A stretch of 64,000 nucleotides of DNA from Chryseobacterium daeguense DSM 19388 (GCF_000430825.1 NZ_AUMT01000005.1:124001-188000); one strand, 5' to 3'. Shown: positions 9,523 through 17,973, counted from the stretch's first letter. Notes: generated from the letters alone by a model not told the origin. A program made the numbers and translations.

Positions 9523-10137
9523 TTAATGCATATCATCATAGATCCTCACAAGATCCACCACATTTTTGACCTGTAGTTTTTCGAAAATCTTTTTCTTATA
9601 AGTACTTATTGTGGACATTTTTAAATTCAGGATGTTGGAAATTTCTATATTCCCGTTACCTTCTGCAAGAAGCTTGAATATCTGGAATTCCCTTTTGGAA
9701 AGCCTTTCCACAGAATGGCTGTCGCTAGAATGGGTCACCAGTTTTTTCATCATATTTACCGTATAATGATACCCCTCTTCAAATATTGCAGAAACGCTGG
9801 TAAGAATTTCAAACTCCGATGCACCTTTGTTCAGGTAGCCCGCTGCACCTTCTTCAATATACTGAATGCCTATATTTTCGTCATACGCGGAAAAAATAAG
9901 AATCTTTAGCTGCTTTTGTCTCTTTTTCAGGTCTTTTATCATCGCCTTAAAAATACTTTCCGGTATATCAATATCAAGGATTAAAAGATCATACAGCTGT
10001 TTAGTGACCTTTTCTTTCGTTTCGTGATATGTTTCGGCAAAATCTATTTTACATGGATATTGAAGTTTTGATTCCAACAGCAAAGCCGTACCAGTCCTGA
10101 CAACATAATGACCATCTGCAATAAGTATATTTTTCAT
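9523..10137 (-). CDS. NarL/LuxR-type response regulator (orphan)
   Basis: The 204-residue protein has a receiver domain (about 1-120) and a LuxR-type helix-turn-helix domain (about 140-204, SKREFQIFKLLAEGNGNIEISNILNLK). Asp55 in LLILDIDIP is the expected phosphorylation site, with Asp8, Ser84 (FSAYD) and Lys102 (YLNKGA) completing the site; the usual DD acid pair near residue 8 is reduced to one Asp. It should bind DNA as a phosphorylated dimer. There is no sensor kinase next to it, and both neighbouring genes are unrelated, so its signal and targets are unknown. A 600-base AT-rich spacer lies upstream, with an inverted repeat TCCATAA...TTATGGA at 10161-10186 in the leader. Confidence 0.93.
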   Translation of the reverse strand: MKNILIADGHYVVRTGTALLLESKLQYPCKIDFAETYHETKEKVTKQLYDLLILDIDIPESIFKAMIKDLKKRQKQLKILIFSAYDENIGIQYIEEGAAGYLNKGASEFEILTSVSAIFEEGYHYTVNMMKKLVTHSSDSHSVERLSKREFQIFKLLAEGNGNIEISNILNLKMSTISTYKKKIFEKLQVKNVVDLVRIYDDMH

Positions 10138-10693
10138 AGTGTTTAGTTTTGATAATAATTTCCATAAGAATTAATTAATTTATGGAAAAATAACTTTTTT
10201 TCTTTTTTACAAATTGCAATACAAGTTATAGACCAAATATGATCCCGCTTTTTAAATAAAATTCTTTGTTTAAAGCACTTACAGACCACTCGCGCACAAG
10301 CAGTATCATTCTGAAAAAAATTTCAGAATCTATAATTTTGTGTAAGCACTTTAAAAAATACTAAATGTTAAAAGTGTGAAAATGAAAAGTATTTTACAAC
10401 TACACATCCCCATATAGCATTGTAAATTATTCTACAAAAATAATACATATAATATTCACATAGATGTAGAATTATTACTATAAAAATTTCATAATTTCTT
10501 CTAAGATTTTCTTAAAAGTAAAAATATGGGCTTTATTGAATCCTTTATTCTATTAATCAAAAGGTTACATTTAAGAATATTTAATAAAAAATTGACATTA
10601 AAATAAAATTAAAATTAATTTTTAATAAAATATAAGTCTCAATCCCATGATTTTAATTCAATATCTGACTGGAAATTTCACCCATAAAAACAA
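10138..10693. other. AT-rich intergenic region without a convincing gene
   Basis: About 560 bases separate the response regulator from the nfu terminator. I find only very short frames on either strand. It contains inverted repeats at 10161-10186 and the nested structure at 10271-10353 described separately. It probably holds the response-regulator promoter; no TAnnTTTG box is well placed. Confidence 0.5.
10271..10353. repeat. Nested inverted repeats, possible structured RNA or regulatory site
   Basis: An outer pair (TAAAGCACTTA at 10271-10281 and TAAGCACTTTA at 10343-10353, two mismatches) encloses a five-base pair (CACAA / TTGTG) and an inner perfect nine-base pair ATTCTGAAA / TTTCAGAAT around a four-A loop (10308-10329). 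The whole folds as one long hairpin. There is no adjacent coding frame; function is unknown. Confidence 0.5.
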
Positions 10694-10718
10694 AAAGACA
10701 GACCAAAAGCCTGTCTTT
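10694..10718 (-). terminator. Terminator of mrp-nfu
   Basis: Eight-base arms AAAGACAG / CTGTCTTT are followed on the minus strand by a T-rich run, 21 bases past the nfu stop. Confidence 0.85.
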
Positions 10719-10739
10719 ATAAAATATATTTTTCTAATA

Positions 10740-10988
10740 CTACTCTACGCTTATTACTTTTTCGATTTCAGGAGCGTGCTGCTTGATGGTATTTTCTACC
10801 CCTAATTTCAATGTTGAAAAATTAAGAGAACACCCGGAGCAGTTTCCTAAAAGTTTTACATAAACCAGATTATCCTTCACATCAATAAGCTCAATATCTC
10901 CACCGTCTTTATTCAAAAACGGACGGATGCTTTCCAGAGCTTCCATTACCCTTGTTACAGTATCTTCGTGTGTTATATTTGTTTCCAT
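10740..10988 (-). CDS. NifU-like (Nfu) iron-sulfur scaffold protein
   Basis: The 82-residue protein is a stand-alone NifU C-terminal domain. Cys50 and Cys53 in GNCSGCSL are the CxxC pair that holds a labile [4Fe-4S] cluster shared by two monomers before delivery to target enzymes. The FLNKDGGDIELIDV stretch is typical of the family. It lies 48 bases downstream of mrp on the same strand and ahead of a terminator, so the two form an Fe-S cluster carrier unit. No SUF genes are in the window. Confidence 0.93.
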   Translation of the reverse strand: METNITHEDTVTRVMEALESIRPFLNKDGGDIELIDVKDNLVYVKLLGNCSGCSLNFSTLKLGVENTIKQHAPEIEKVISVE

Positions 10989-11036
10989 ATTTTTTTCAGT
11001 TCAATTCGGTTTTTTTCAAAATTTTTTGAAAAATAT

Positions 11037-12143
11037 TTATTTTGCTTTCGGCGAGCATCCTGCCATTGTTGTGATTTTTACCGCTTCAGTCGGAGGAAGG
11101 CTTTTATTTCTTTCTACCAGGCTTTCTACCATTTTGCGGGCAGTTTCCGTGTAAATTTCTTCAATTTTAGATCCCTCCTGCAAAGCCGCCGGTCTTCCTA
11201 CATCTCCTGCCTCTCTGATACTCTGGATCAATGGAATCTCTCCCAGCACAGGAATTCCAAGATCTTCAGCAAGATATTGCGCCCCCTGTCTTCCAAAGAT
11301 ATAATATTTATTCTCCGGCAATTCTTCCGGTGTAAAATACGCCATATTTTCTATTAATCCAAGAACAGGAATGTTAATACTTTCCATCTGGAACATGGCA
11401 ATACCCTTTCTTACATCTGCAAGAGCCACATGCTGGGGCGTACTTACAATCACTGCACCCGTTACAGGAACTTCCTGGATGATTGATAAGTGAATGTCAC
11501 CCGTGCCCGGAGGAAGGTCGATCAGTAAAAAGTCTAGTTCTCCCCATGCTGCATCTCTGATCATCTGGTTTAATGCTTTTGAAGCCATCGGGCCTCTCCA
11601 CACTACTGCCTGATTGGCACCAGAGAAATATCCTATCGAAAGCATTTTCACACCATAATTTTCTACAGGTTTCATCTTGCTTTTTCCATCTACATCTACA
11701 GAAATCGGCTTTTCGCCTTCTGTATCAAACATGGTAGGAACAGACGGGCCATAGATATCGGCATCCAATAAACCTACTTTGAAGCCCATTTTTGCTAAAG
11801 TAACCGCCATATTGGCAGAAACCGTAGACTTACCAACTCCTCCCTTTCCAGAAGCGATGGCGATAATATTTTGAATCCCGGGAATCTGTTTTCCCTTGAT
11901 CTGACTCTGCTGAATTTCACTGGGCTCCGGAGAAACTATTTTAAGTTTTAATGTAATTTCTTCTCCGAATTCACTTGCAAAAGCCTGCTTCATTGCCGCC
12001 TCCAGCTTTTTCTTTTCGTGCATTGCAGGGGAATGTGCAGTCATATCAATATATACATCGTTGCCCATAACCTGGAAGTTACTTACCAGGTCATCAACTT
12101 CTATCTCTTTAAGGAAATTCTGAACCTTTTCTTTCGTCAACAT
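11037..12143 (-). CDS. mrp: Mrp/NBP35-family P-loop ATPase, Fe-S cluster carrier
   Basis: The 368-residue protein has an N-terminal MIP18/DUF59 domain (about 1-80) and a Mrp-type P-loop domain with deviant Walker A GKGGVGKST (about residue 99), the LLDADIYGPSVP switch and LIDLPPGTGD. Mrp/ApbC proteins carry Fe-S clusters in ATP-dependent fashion. The family's usual C-terminal CxxC is absent: the matching stretch reads MAYFTPEELPENKYYIFG, and the only cysteine in the whole protein is Cys363 in the tail MAGCSPKAK. The cluster could be bridged by a tail cysteine from each subunit, or the protein may act differently. The nfu gene directly downstream supports an Fe-S role. Confidence 0.92.
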   Translation of the reverse strand: MLTKEKVQNFLKEIEVDDLVSNFQVMGNDVYIDMTAHSPAMHEKKKLEAAMKQAFASEFGEEITLKLKIVSPEPSEIQQSQIKGKQIPGIQNIIAIASGKGGVGKSTVSANMAVTLAKMGFKVGLLDADIYGPSVPTMFDTEGEKPISVDVDGKSKMKPVENYGVKMLSIGYFSGANQAVVWRGPMASKALNQMIRDAAWGELDFLLIDLPPGTGDIHLSIIQEVPVTGAVIVSTPQHVALADVRKGIAMFQMESINIPVLGLIENMAYFTPEELPENKYYIFGRQGAQYLAEDLGIPVLGEIPLIQSIREAGDVGRPAALQEGSKIEEIYTETARKMVESLVERNKSLPPTEAVKITTMAGCSPKAK

Positions 12144-12162
12144 AAACTAAATAAATTGTTTA

Positions 12163-12170
12163 CAAATTTA
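12163..12170 (-). promoter_or_regulatory. Candidate -7 box for mrp-nfu
   Basis: On the minus strand TAAATTTG matches TAnnTTTG and ends 20 bases before the mrp ATG. I see no clear -33 TTG. Confidence 0.5.
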
Positions 12171-12269
12171 CGGAATTTTTACCTATTTAGAATAAGTAAA
12201 CTCAATGATAGATATTTTCTTTTGTGAAACCAAAATTTATAGTACTTTAGGGGAATTTTAATTTTTTAC

Positions 12270-15074
12270 ATGATGAAAAAAATAATAGTCGTTCTTTTAG
12301 GAATTGTTGCTCATAATTTATTTTCACAAAATTATTCGCAATATGTAAATCCTTTCATAGGAACCGGCGGACACGGACACACATTTCCGGGCGCCATCGT
12401 TCCTTTCGGCATGGTACAGCTTTCTCCGGATACAAGGGTAGACGGAAGCTGGGACGGTTGCAGCGGGTATCACTACTCAGATTCTGTAATCTATGGCTTT
12501 TCTCACACACACCTCAACGGAACCGGAGTTTCAGATTATGGAGACATAATGCTGATGCCCACTATGGGAAATCCGAGCTTAGATAATAAAGAATATTCAT
12601 CAAAATTTTCCCATAAAAACGAAAAAGCTTCGGCTGGATTTTATTCTGTTAAGCTTGATAAGAACAATATAGACGTACGCTTGACGACTACAAAAAGAGT
12701 TGGTTATCATGAATACACCTTTAATAATGCAGGGAACGCCAATATCATTTTAGACTTAAATCATAGAGATAAACTACTTGAAGGTGAGGTAAAAATTATC
12801 GACGACAAAACCATCGAAGTTTTCCGTAGAAGTGAAGCCTGGGCGACTAACCAATACATTTATGCAAGAATTGAGTTTTCAAAACCAATGAAAATTTCAA
12901 AGAAAAATGTAAACGGAAAAGATGAAAAGACCCTTTTCACAGGAACAATACTGGCTCTGGCATTTTCATCAAATGTAAAAAAAGGAGAAAAGATCAATGT
13001 AAAAGTAGCGATTTCTCCCACCGGATATGAAGGTGCAGGAAAAAATATGCTGGCCGAAGGAAAATCTAATAATTTCTCTGAAATTCAAAAGCAGGCTGTT
13101 GCGGACTGGGATAAAGAATTATCAAAAATTGAGGTAAAATCTTCCGATAAAGATAAACTGACCGTTTTCTACACAGCGATGTATCACGTTTTCACCCAAC
13201 CGAACATCAATATGGACGTGGACGGAAAATACAGAGGCCGCGACAACAAGTTTTACATGGCCAAAGGCTTCGATTATTACTCGGTTTTTTCACTTTGGGA
13301 TACTTTCAGGGGAGCGCATCCTTTAATGACTTTAATTGACAGAAAAAGAACGGCAGATTTCATCAATACTTTCATCAAACAATACGAACAGGGCGGAAAG
13401 CTTCCGGTTTGGGAGCTGGCTTCCAACGAAACGGAATGCATGATCGGTTACCACGCCGTTTCTGTAATCGCAGACGCGATGGCAAAAGGAATTACAGGCT
13501 TTGATTATGAAAAGGCATTCCAGGCTTCGAAAAACTCTGCAATGCTGGATATTTTTGGTTTAAATGCTTACAAACAAAACAATTATATCTCTATTGATGA
13601 TGAGCACGAAAGTGTTTCAAAAACAGTAGAATACGCTTATGACGACTGGTGTATTGCCCAGATGGCTAAAATTTTAGGCAAAAAAGAAGATTATCAGTAT
13701 TTCATGAAGCGTTCCCAAAACTGGAAAAATCTCTACAATCCAAAGAACGGATTCATGCAGCCAAGAAAAAACGGAAACTGGTATGAACCGTTCGAACCAA
13801 GGGAAGTTAACAATAATTATACGGAAGGAAACTCATGGCATTACTCCTATTCTGTTCAGCAGGATATTCCGGGGTTAATTGCAGCTCATGGAGGAAAAGA
13901 AAAATTTGAACAGTTTATTGATGCTATTTTTGCTGCTCCTGATAAAACTACCGGCAGAGAACAGGTGGATATTACAGGGTTGATGGGTCAATACGCACAG
14001 GGAAATGAACCGAGCCACCACATCGCTTATCTTTACAATTATGTAGGGAAACCGGAAAAAACGGATGCAAAAATTAAATACATTTTAGATAACTACTATA
14101 AAAATGCTCCGGACGGCCTTATTGGAAATGAAGACTGCGGACAGATGAGCGCATGGTACATCCTAAGCACAATGGGAATTTATTCTGTAACTCCCGGACT
14201 TCCGGAATGGCAGACTACGAAGCCCTATTTTGATGAGGTAAAAATTCATTTAGAAGACGGAACTACAAAAGTGATCACAAAAAATACAGGCAGAGAAGAG
14301 CTTAGAAAGTTAGGTTTCGAAAACGCAAAATCTTTTAAAGATTATAAATATGACGAACTTACTGCATCTCCTGTAATTTCTGCGGCAAGAATTTTTGATT
14401 TAAATACAAAAGTGGAAATCACAGCCCTGAATCCAAACGATAAAATATATTATATGACTTTGGACGAAGGTGATGCGAACGTAAGAAAGACTTTCACACC
14501 TTATAAAGGTCCTTTCACGATTTTAAAAACAACCCAGGTTTCTGCTTATGCGGAAAGAAATGGTGAGAAAAGCTCTGTTACGGTTGCCAACTTCAACAGA
14601 AGACCAAACAACTGGGGCATAACAGTAAACGCAAAAGTAAATCCTCAATATATGGCAAGTGGAAATCTGGATCTAATTGACGGTATAAACGGTGATGTAA
14701 ACTGGAGAAAAGGTGAATGGCTGGGCTATCAGGGACAGACATTTGAGGCTATTATTGATATGAAATCCCCTCAGCAGATCAAAAATTTATCTTCAACCTA
14801 TCTTCAGGACAGCAAAGCATGGATTTTGATGCCGAAAAAGGTAGAATATTACGCATCAATGAACGGTAAAGATTATATCCTCCTGAAAACCGTAGACAAT
14901 ACAGTAGATCCGAAAAACGAAACAGTTCAGGTAAAAGATTTTTCCACGGATATTCTTCCAACCGAAGCACGATACATTAAAGTGAAAGCCTACCATTTCG
15001 GGAAATTACCGGAGTGGCATCAGGGTGCGGGCGGCGAAGCTTATATTTTTATTGATGAGATTTCTGTGAAATAA
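12270..15074 (+). CDS. GH92 family alpha-mannosidase, secreted
   Basis: This 934-residue protein belongs to glycoside hydrolase family 92, calcium-dependent exo-alpha-mannosidases acting mainly on alpha-1,2 links of N-glycans and yeast mannan. A signal peptide (about 1-20, ending HNLFSQ) is followed by the family hallmark YVNPFIGTGGHGHTFPGA. Later motifs include TEGNSWHYSYSVQQDIPGL, GNEPSHHIAYLYNY and GNEDCGQMSAWYILSTMG, which line the active site. A C-terminal region (about 760-934) resembles a discoidin/F5-8C sugar-binding domain. There is no T9SS sorting domain, so periplasmic or outer-membrane location is likely. A second ATG at 12273 is equally possible. No SusCD pair or other glycosidase is adjacent, so it is not in a visible utilisation locus. 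Confidence 0.95.
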   Translation: MMKKIIVVLLGIVAHNLFSQNYSQYVNPFIGTGGHGHTFPGAIVPFGMVQLSPDTRVDGSWDGCSGYHYSDSVIYGFSHTHLNGTGVSDYGDIMLMPTMGNPSLDNKEYSSKFSHKNEKASAGFYSVKLDKNNIDVRLTTTKRVGYHEYTFNNAGNANIILDLNHRDKLLEGEVKIIDDKTIEVFRRSEAWATNQYIYARIEFSKPMKISKKNVNGKDEKTLFTGTILALAFSSNVKKGEKINVKVAISPTGYEGAGKNMLAEGKSNNFSEIQKQAVADWDKELSKIEVKSSDKDKLTVFYTAMYHVFTQPNINMDVDGKYRGRDNKFYMAKGFDYYSVFSLWDTFRGAHPLMTLIDRKRTADFINTFIKQYEQGGKLPVWELASNETECMIGYHAVSVIADAMAKGITGFDYEKAFQASKNSAMLDIFGLNAYKQNNYISIDDEHESVSKTVEYAYDDWCIAQMAKILGKKEDYQYFMKRSQNWKNLYNPKNGFMQPRKNGNWYEPFEPREVNNNYTEGNSWHYSYSVQQDIPGLIAAHGGKEKFEQFIDAIFAAPDKTTGREQVDITGLMGQYAQGNEPSHHIAYLYNYVGKPEKTDAKIKYILDNYYKNAPDGLIGNEDCGQMSAWYILSTMGIYSVTPGLPEWQTTKPYFDEVKIHLEDGTTKVITKNTGREELRKLGFENAKSFKDYKYDELTASPVISAARIFDLNTKVEITALNPNDKIYYMTLDEGDANVRKTFTPYKGPFTILKTTQVSAYAERNGEKSSVTVANFNRRPNNWGITVNAKVNPQYMASGNLDLIDGINGDVNWRKGEWLGYQGQTFEAIIDMKSPQQIKNLSSTYLQDSKAWILMPKKVEYYASMNGKDYILLKTVDNTVDPKNETVQVKDFSTDILPTEARYIKVKAYHFGKLPEWHQGAGGEAYIFIDEISVK

Positions 15075-15096
15075 ATAAATTTAGAATTAAATATAA

Positions 15097-15129
15097 AAAC
15101 CTTTCGATTTTTCGGAAGGTTTATTTTTT
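15097..15129 (+). terminator. Terminator of the GH92 gene
   Basis: AAACCTT and AAGGTTT pair around a loop that can itself pair (TCG/CGG), followed by a T-rich run. Confidence 0.8.
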
Positions 15130-15149
15130 ACTGTTTATCTGCTTTAGAA

Positions 15150-15249
15150 ATCCTTCGACTTCGCTCAAGATGACATCTCTAATACTAATCGTTATTAAAC
15201 GAGCAGCATAAATAGTTTTTCGGTGTCATCCTGAGCGAAGTCGAAGGAT
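15150..15249. repeat. Inverted pair of dispersed CTTCGACTTCGCTCA repeats
   Basis: A 26-base unit at 15150-15175 (ATCCTTCGACTTCGCTCAAG...) and its near reverse complement at 15224-15249 (...CTGAGCGAAGTCGAAGGAT) face each other across about 50 bases. Further copies occur at 29444-29468 and 34737-34762. This unit is widespread between genes of flavobacteria; translated it gives the ILSVSKD peptide of many false protein annotations. Confidence 0.85.
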
Positions 15250-15323
15250 CTCCATAAATGTTTTCATCCATAAAGGAAATTCTTATAAATATTTCCTTGG
15301 AATGAAAAAGGCTGCCATTCAAT

Positions 15324-15349
15324 GGTGCTGAGGTTCTCGAAGCCACCAG
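15324..15349. repeat. Degenerate copy of the GAGGTTCTCGAAGCCACC hairpin
   Basis: GGTGCTGAGGTTCTCGAAGCCACC is nearly the same hairpin as the intact terminator at 22736-22764, here with an imperfect left arm and no T tail. It immediately precedes the structured element at 15361. Confidence 0.6.
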
Positions 15350-15360
15350 TCCTGACATCC

Positions 15361-15427
15361 TAGCCCCGATTGCAATGAAAATCCTTTGCAAAAAAAGATT
15401 GTAATGGAAAGCGGGAAATAGCTTCAA
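15361..15427. ncRNA. Structured repeat element, copy 1 (possibly the Flavo-1 motif)
   Basis: The element opens TAGCCCCGATTGCAA and closes GGAAAGCGGGAAATAGCTTC; the CCCG/CGGG and AGC/GCT ends pair, and inside them ATCCTTT pairs with AAAAGAT-like bases. A second copy at 29290-29409 keeps the ends but has CCAG/CTGG, a compensatory C-G to A-T change, which points to a selected RNA or DNA fold. The only named flavobacterial RNA I can suggest is Flavo-1 in Rfam; I have not been able to check this. Confidence 0.5.
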
Positions 15428-15437
15428 ATAAAAAATA

Positions 15438-15476
15438 AATGGTCAACAATGAAGAAAAAATTCACTATTGACCATT
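15438..15476 (-). terminator. Terminator of the DAACS symporter gene
   Basis: Nine-base arms AATGGTCAA / TTGACCATT, with a further short TGAA/TTCA pair inside, are followed on the minus strand by a long T-rich run. It lies 23 bases past the symporter stop. Confidence 0.75.
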
Positions 15477-15498
15477 CACTAGCGCAAGCTAATTCACC

Positions 15499-16749
15499 TT
15501 ACATTTTCCCTCCGTGATTTTCAAGCTGTCCTTCCCATTTCGAGACAGCAGAGGTAGCTAGGGCATTTCCTAAAACGTTCGTCATACTTCTTCCCATATC
15601 GCAAAAATGGTCGATCGGTAAAATTAAAGCGATCCCTTCCGGCGGGATTCCAAACATAGAACACGTGGCAACGATGATTACCAGAGATGCTCTCGGAACG
15701 CCTGCAATTCCTTTTGAAGTAAGCATTAAAACCAAAAGCATGGTAACCTGCTGACCTATCGACATTTCAATTCCGTAAATCTGGGCAATGAAAATGGATG
15801 CAAACGTCATGTACATCATGCTCCCATCCAGGTTGAATGAATACCCCAAAGGCAGAATAAATGAAACCACCCTGTTGTTACACCCAAATCTCTCCAACTC
15901 TTCCACCAGCTTTGGGAAAACCGCTTCCGAGCTCGTTGTGGAAAAAGCAATCAGCAAAGGCTCTTTGATTCTTCTTAATAATTCAAAAAGACGGTTTCCG
16001 AGGATAAGATATCCTACCAATAAAAGAACCAGCCAAAGAATAGCAAGTGCAAAGAAAAAGTCTCGTAAATAGATTGCATACACTTTAAAAATTTCAAAAC
16101 CATTAGTTGCAACTACCGCTGCAATGGCTCCCAAAACTCCCAGCGGTGCAAACCACATGATATAACCTACCATTTTCAGGATTCCGTGTGCGATAATATC
16201 AAATAATTTGATGACAGGCTGTGAATATTCTTCACCCATATTGGCCAGGGCAACTCCAAACATAATGGAGAAAACCACGATCTGCAATACTTCATTGGTA
16301 GCAAAAGCCTCAAAAATACTTTTAGGGATAACGTGTTTCACAAAGTCTTCCATGGAGAAACCTTTACTGCTCTTCAGTAATTCTTCCGCTGACGCAGCAT
16401 CCTGAATCGGCAGCTTGGTAACGTGTCCCGGCTCCAGCCAGTTGACAAGCACCAAACCTATAAATAGAGAAATAAGAGACGCAGAAATAAACCATAGCAT
16501 AGCCTTTGTACCTACCCTTCCGATCATTTTGATATCGCTCATCTTAGCAATTCCCACCACCAAAGTAGTGAACACTAGCGGAGCAATGATCATCTGAACC
16601 AAACGGATGAAAACCGTCCCCAGAAGTTTGATATTTTTGGAAAAAGGCTCTGCACTTTCCGGATACTGTATATGTACAAAACCTCCAATTCCTACACCTA
16701 AAATAAGCGCGATAACAATTGTTATAAATAGTTTATTCTGTCCTTTCAT
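15499..16749 (-). CDS. Dicarboxylate/amino acid:cation symporter (DAACS family)
   Basis: The 416-residue inner-membrane protein is a secondary transporter of the GltP/GltT/DctA family, which takes up glutamate, aspartate or C4-dicarboxylates with protons or sodium. It shows the serine-rich re-entrant loop STTSSEAVFPKL (hairpin 1), the LPLGYSFNLDGSMMYM motif of helix 7, and SKGIAGVPRASLV with the hairpin 2 region. Eight transmembrane segments can be traced. Substrate cannot be fixed from sequence; the GltP-like residues favour glutamate/aspartate or succinate. It is a single-gene unit with its own terminator. Confidence 0.94.
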   Translation of the reverse strand: MKGQNKLFITIVIALILGVGIGGFVHIQYPESAEPFSKNIKLLGTVFIRLVQMIIAPLVFTTLVVGIAKMSDIKMIGRVGTKAMLWFISASLISLFIGLVLVNWLEPGHVTKLPIQDAASAEELLKSSKGFSMEDFVKHVIPKSIFEAFATNEVLQIVVFSIMFGVALANMGEEYSQPVIKLFDIIAHGILKMVGYIMWFAPLGVLGAIAAVVATNGFEIFKVYAIYLRDFFFALAILWLVLLLVGYLILGNRLFELLRRIKEPLLIAFSTTSSEAVFPKLVEELERFGCNNRVVSFILPLGYSFNLDGSMMYMTFASIFIAQIYGIEMSIGQQVTMLLVLMLTSKGIAGVPRASLVIIVATCSMFGIPPEGIALILPIDHFCDMGRSMTNVLGNALATSAVSKWEGQLENHGGKM

Positions 16750-16905
16750 AAATTAATTTCAAGTTCAGCAAATATAATATTTTTACAATTGGCGCCAAGC
16801 TCAAGATAACAAGATTAATTAATCTGCAAAAGCCGGCTGTAATTTAAATAAACTGATTCATAAAATATTATAAGAAAGTTTACAATATTTAACTGATTTT
16901 TATCC

Positions 16906-16934
16906 TTTTGGTATAAATTTTATTGTTACATTTG
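16906..16934 (+). promoter_or_regulatory. Promoter of the BON-domain pair
   Basis: TTTTG (16906-16910) and TACATTTG (16927-16934, a perfect TAnnTTTG) are 16 bases apart, one short of the described 17-23 range. The box lies 31 bases before the ATG. Confidence 0.65.
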
Positions 16935-16965
16935 ATTGTATTAACAACATTTAAAATATACAACT

Positions 16966-17457
16966 ATGAAAAAAACTATCGCAATGGCTGCATTGGCTGT
17001 AGCCGTATCATTCGGGGCGGTTTCTTGTAAAAAGAAAGTTTCAGATGCTGATCTTCAAACCCAGGCTACCACTGTAGTTACCTCTAACCCAAGCGCTTCT
17101 GTGGAAGTAAAAAAAGGTGAGGCCCATCTAAGCGGAACATTCGAAACTCAGGAAGCTAAAGACGCAATGATCGCCCAGCTAAAAGCAATCAAAGGGATCA
17201 CTGGTGTTCATGACATGGCTACTGTAGCTCCTGCTGCACAGGCAGCTGCGCCGGTTGAGACTCAATCTGCTGTAGACCCTGCCGTTCAGCAAAAAGTACA
17301 GGATGCGGTGAAAGATTTCCCTTCCGTAAAAGTAGAAACTGTAAACGGGGAATTAACCCTTACAGGAACAGTATCTTCTGCTGATGCAAGAAAAATCAAA
17401 GAATCGGTAGATGCTTTGAAAGTTGGAAAAGTAAACTATAACTACACTGTAAAATAA
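16966..17457 (+). CDS. BON-domain lipoprotein
   Basis: The 163-residue protein has a lipoprotein signal ending GAVSC, so Cys21 should be acylated; the residues after it are lysines. Two BON domains follow: about 28-88 (VEVKKGEAHLSGTFETQEAKDAM) and about 105-163 (VKVETVNGELTLTGTVSSADARKI), joined by an Ala/Pro-rich linker. BON domains bind phospholipid membranes or peptidoglycan-associated proteins and are common in osmotic-stress proteins such as OsmY. The gene is 6 bases ahead of a second BON-like gene and shares its promoter and terminator. Its exact role is not known. Confidence 0.9.
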   Translation: MKKTIAMAALAVAVSFGAVSCKKKVSDADLQTQATTVVTSNPSASVEVKKGEAHLSGTFETQEAKDAMIAQLKAIKGITGVHDMATVAPAAQAAAPVETQSAVDPAVQQKVQDAVKDFPSVKVETVNGELTLTGTVSSADARKIKESVDALKVGKVNYNYTVK

Positions 17458-17463
17458 TTAAAA

Positions 17464-17883
17464 ATGAGCACATTACAAGATAAATATTCAAGCGTGGTTT
17501 CAGCTGCTCAGTCTGCAGGAATCTCTAATCTACAAGTTCAGGAACAGGACGGAATTCTTTATGTTTCCGGAAATGCATCCAATACAGCTGCAAAAGACGC
17601 CGTATGGAATGCTTTAGGAGCCATTGATTCTTCTTATTCTGCATCAGATATTAATATAGATGTACAGGTGGCAGGCCTTTCTGCAGGTGCTTCCCTTACA
17701 GTTTCTACAGATGAATCCAATCTTAACATCAGACAGGAGCCTTCTACAGATGCTGCTGTTGTGGGTAAGGCTGCAAAAGGTTCATCAGTTACATTGATCG
17801 AGCAGACTTCAGATGACTGGTGGAAGGTAAAAACCGACGACGGACAGGAAGGATATGCATACTCAAGATATTTAAGAGCTTAA
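17464..17883 (+). CDS. BON-like and bacterial SH3 domain protein, no signal peptide
   Basis: The 139-residue protein has an N-terminal BON-like region (about 1-72, VQEQDGILYVSGNASNTAAKDAVW) and a C-terminal bacterial SH3 domain (about 77-139, SNLNIRQEPSTDAAVVGKAAKG ... WWKVKTDDGQEGYAYSRYL). SH3_3 domains normally contact cell-wall peptides, yet I see no signal peptide or membrane segment, so the protein appears cytoplasmic or is exported by another route. The layout parallels BON-LysM proteins of other bacteria. It follows the BON lipoprotein by 6 bases and is closed by a terminator. Confidence 0.85.
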   Translation: MSTLQDKYSSVVSAAQSAGISNLQVQEQDGILYVSGNASNTAAKDAVWNALGAIDSSYSASDINIDVQVAGLSAGASLTVSTDESNLNIRQEPSTDAAVVGKAAKGSSVTLIEQTSDDWWKVKTDDGQEGYAYSRYLRA

Positions 17884-17914
17884 ATTAATAAGAATTTAAT
17901 ATAAATTTCAAAAT

Positions 17915-17944
17915 AAACATCCCGATTCAGGGATGTTTTTTATA
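17915..17944 (+). terminator. Terminator of the BON-domain pair
   Basis: Perfect nine-base arms AAACATCCC / GGGATGTTT around a six-base loop, followed by Ts. Confidence 0.9.
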
Positions 17945-17973
17945 TTTTAGCCCGTTAAAGAAAATTTAGTTTA

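Noticed and set aside
15185-15427. 80-codon minus-strand frame
   Set aside because: It is made entirely of repeat sequence (a GAGCGAAGTCGAAGG unit, a hairpin remnant and the structured element).
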